A stretch of 13,855 nt of DNA from Cenarchaeum sp. GTDB lineage: Archaea; Thermoproteota; Nitrososphaeria; Nitrososphaerales; Nitrosopumilaceae. The notes under the pieces were generated by a model. That model was not told the DNA's origin, did not search any database, and saw only the letters and a list, made by a program, of their open reading frames with translations. Both the position numbers and the translations under genes were made by a program. Location: assembly GCA_020027365.1 (NCBI GenBank), contig JAHRAJ010000038.1:1-13855 (forward strand), given 5' to 3'. Of the stretch, positions 13,044-13,855 are shown one piece after another (positions within the stretch are counted from its first letter, which is position 1; the number at the start of each line of letters is the position of its first letter).

Positions 13044-13077
13044 CCTTTTTAACCAAAAAATCAAAATTAAATGATCG
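13044..13077 (+). repeat. AT-rich inverted repeat, right copy
   Basis: CCTTTTTAACCAAAAA at 13044-13059 and AAATGATCG at 13069-13077 are the inverted counterpart of 12133-12164. It lies 25 bp upstream of the IS66-like transposase start, so it could instead be the promoter region of that gene. Confidence 0.6.
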
Positions 13078-13102
13078 CTAGATCTAGATAGTACGAGGCC
13101 GT

Positions 13103-13855
13103 ATGGCTTGCATGGCCGTCCCCGATTCCAGTATCCTGCGCAATGAGATTGCCAGGCTCATAGACAAGATCGACCGGATGGAGCGGGAGATGACCGGCAT
13201 GGCCGGGATCATAGCCTCCCTGCACAAGGAGCGCGCCGCGAACAAGATCCGGATCGCCACGCTGGAGAGGGAAAAGGCGGAGCTGGAGAGGCGGGACGTC
13301 GACAGCAAAAGGCGCATCGGCGCATACGAAAACAAACGCCACGGCGGCGTCGGGATCTCTCCCCGCACTCAAGAGGCAGCGCGAAAACCGCACGGCGTCC
13401 GAGGCCGGTGAACATCCCGCACAGGCCGGGCCGCAGACCGGGCCGGGGGCGTGTCGCACAACCGCAAGCCCGACGAGGTGGTCGATGACAAGCCCTCCTC
13501 CGAGTGCGGCCACTGCGGCAACAGCCGCGGCCTTGAGACGGTTGACAAGCACACAAGACCGTGTGGCATTCCGTTCATACCGCAGATACTGGCATCCTGC
13601 ACGCACTCCACGACATGATGTGCCCAGAGCGGCCACGTCACCCGCGCGCCCGAGCCGGGCATACCCGGAACCGATCGGCCCCAACCTGGCGTCCATGATG
13701 GCAAATGCGTGGAATTCCAACGGATCCACAGACCGGTTGAGGCATGTGGCCGAAATGTTCGGGATGGACGTAGTAAAGGCCACCGTGATAAACATGCTGA
13801 AATGCATCGCGGCGCAGCTCGAGGACGAGAAAAAGGCGATCGTGGACGGGATGGG
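13103..13855 (+). pseudogene. IS66-type transposase, broken by a stop and a frameshift, running off the right edge
   Basis: The part from 13103 (or the ATG at 13112) to a TGA at 13409 encodes the N-terminal coiled coil of IS66 transposases (NEIARLIDKIDRMEREMTGM, then HKERAANKIRIATLEREKAE). The same frame continues after the stop with NRKPDEVVDDKPSSECGHCG, the zinc-finger region, with the first CxxC pair at about 13505-13515, and stops again near 13617. In a different frame from about 13660 the DDE-domain start is clear: EPIGPNLASMMANAWNSNGS, TDRLRHVAEMFGMDVVKATV and INMLKCIAAQLEDEKKAIVD. The second zinc-finger half is missing or scrambled. One in-frame stop plus one shift make this inactive unless the sequence contains errors. 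It has the opposite orientation to the IS66 C-terminal fragment at 12208. Confidence 0.8.

Noticed and set aside
13067..13807. 246-codon minus-strand frame at the right edge
   Set aside because: It is antisense to the IS66-type transposase fragments, which match the family in coiled coil, zinc-finger and DDE-start segments.

Overview
The window looks like a piece of a high-GC marine thaumarchaeon (Nitrososphaerota/Thaumarchaeota). The evidence is an archaeal ATP-dependent DNA ligase, an archaeal tRNA-splicing endonuclease, an archaeal-type (class V) fructose-1,6-bisphosphate aldolase/phosphatase, strong GC bias at third codon positions, and a TATA-like box 24-26 nt upstream of nearly every start codon (leaderless archaeal promoters). 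Gene set and GC content fit Cenarchaeum symbiosum best, but that species name is an inference made without a database search.

Layout. (1) 1-1287: an accessory cassette. Two ~237-bp inverted repeat arms (51-286 and 1050-1287, about 96% identical) enclose an AT-richer gene for an unrecognised single-span membrane protein (344-904). Each arm is bounded by short inverted repeats, like a MITE, and each carries an outward-facing ATG whose first ten codons (MSLIGNRTPV) read on into the neighbouring sequence. (2) 1332-2710: two envelope genes on +, a DUF192 protein and a TauE/SafE-type exporter. (3) 2787-4550, minus: a 587-aa tandem short-chain dehydrogenase with the layout of one half of the Chloroflexus bifunctional malonyl-CoA reductase. 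(4) 4710-5331: a two-gene operon of unrecognised proteins. (5) 5328-10478, all minus: tRNA-splicing endonuclease, a DUF47/PhoU-like protein, DNA ligase, a small two-span membrane protein and FBP aldolase/phosphatase, almost all with their own promoter. (6) 10479-13855: an accessory, gene-poor region. It holds an IS630-type helix-turn-helix protein lacking its DDE domain, about 0.9 kb with no credible gene, a degenerate IS66 transposase C-terminus, a 177-bp MITE-like element, a small AT-rich island with two short ORFs, and a broken IS66-type transposase running off the right edge.

How the genes work together. The central block is ordinary housekeeping: gluconeogenesis, DNA replication/repair, tRNA maturation and possibly phosphate handling. 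The tandem SDR may belong to autotrophic carbon fixation by the 3-hydroxypropionate/4-hydroxybutyrate route, which is a hypothesis. The two ends are mobile or recently rearranged DNA and contain the least explained structures. No rRNA, tRNA or CRISPR array was seen.
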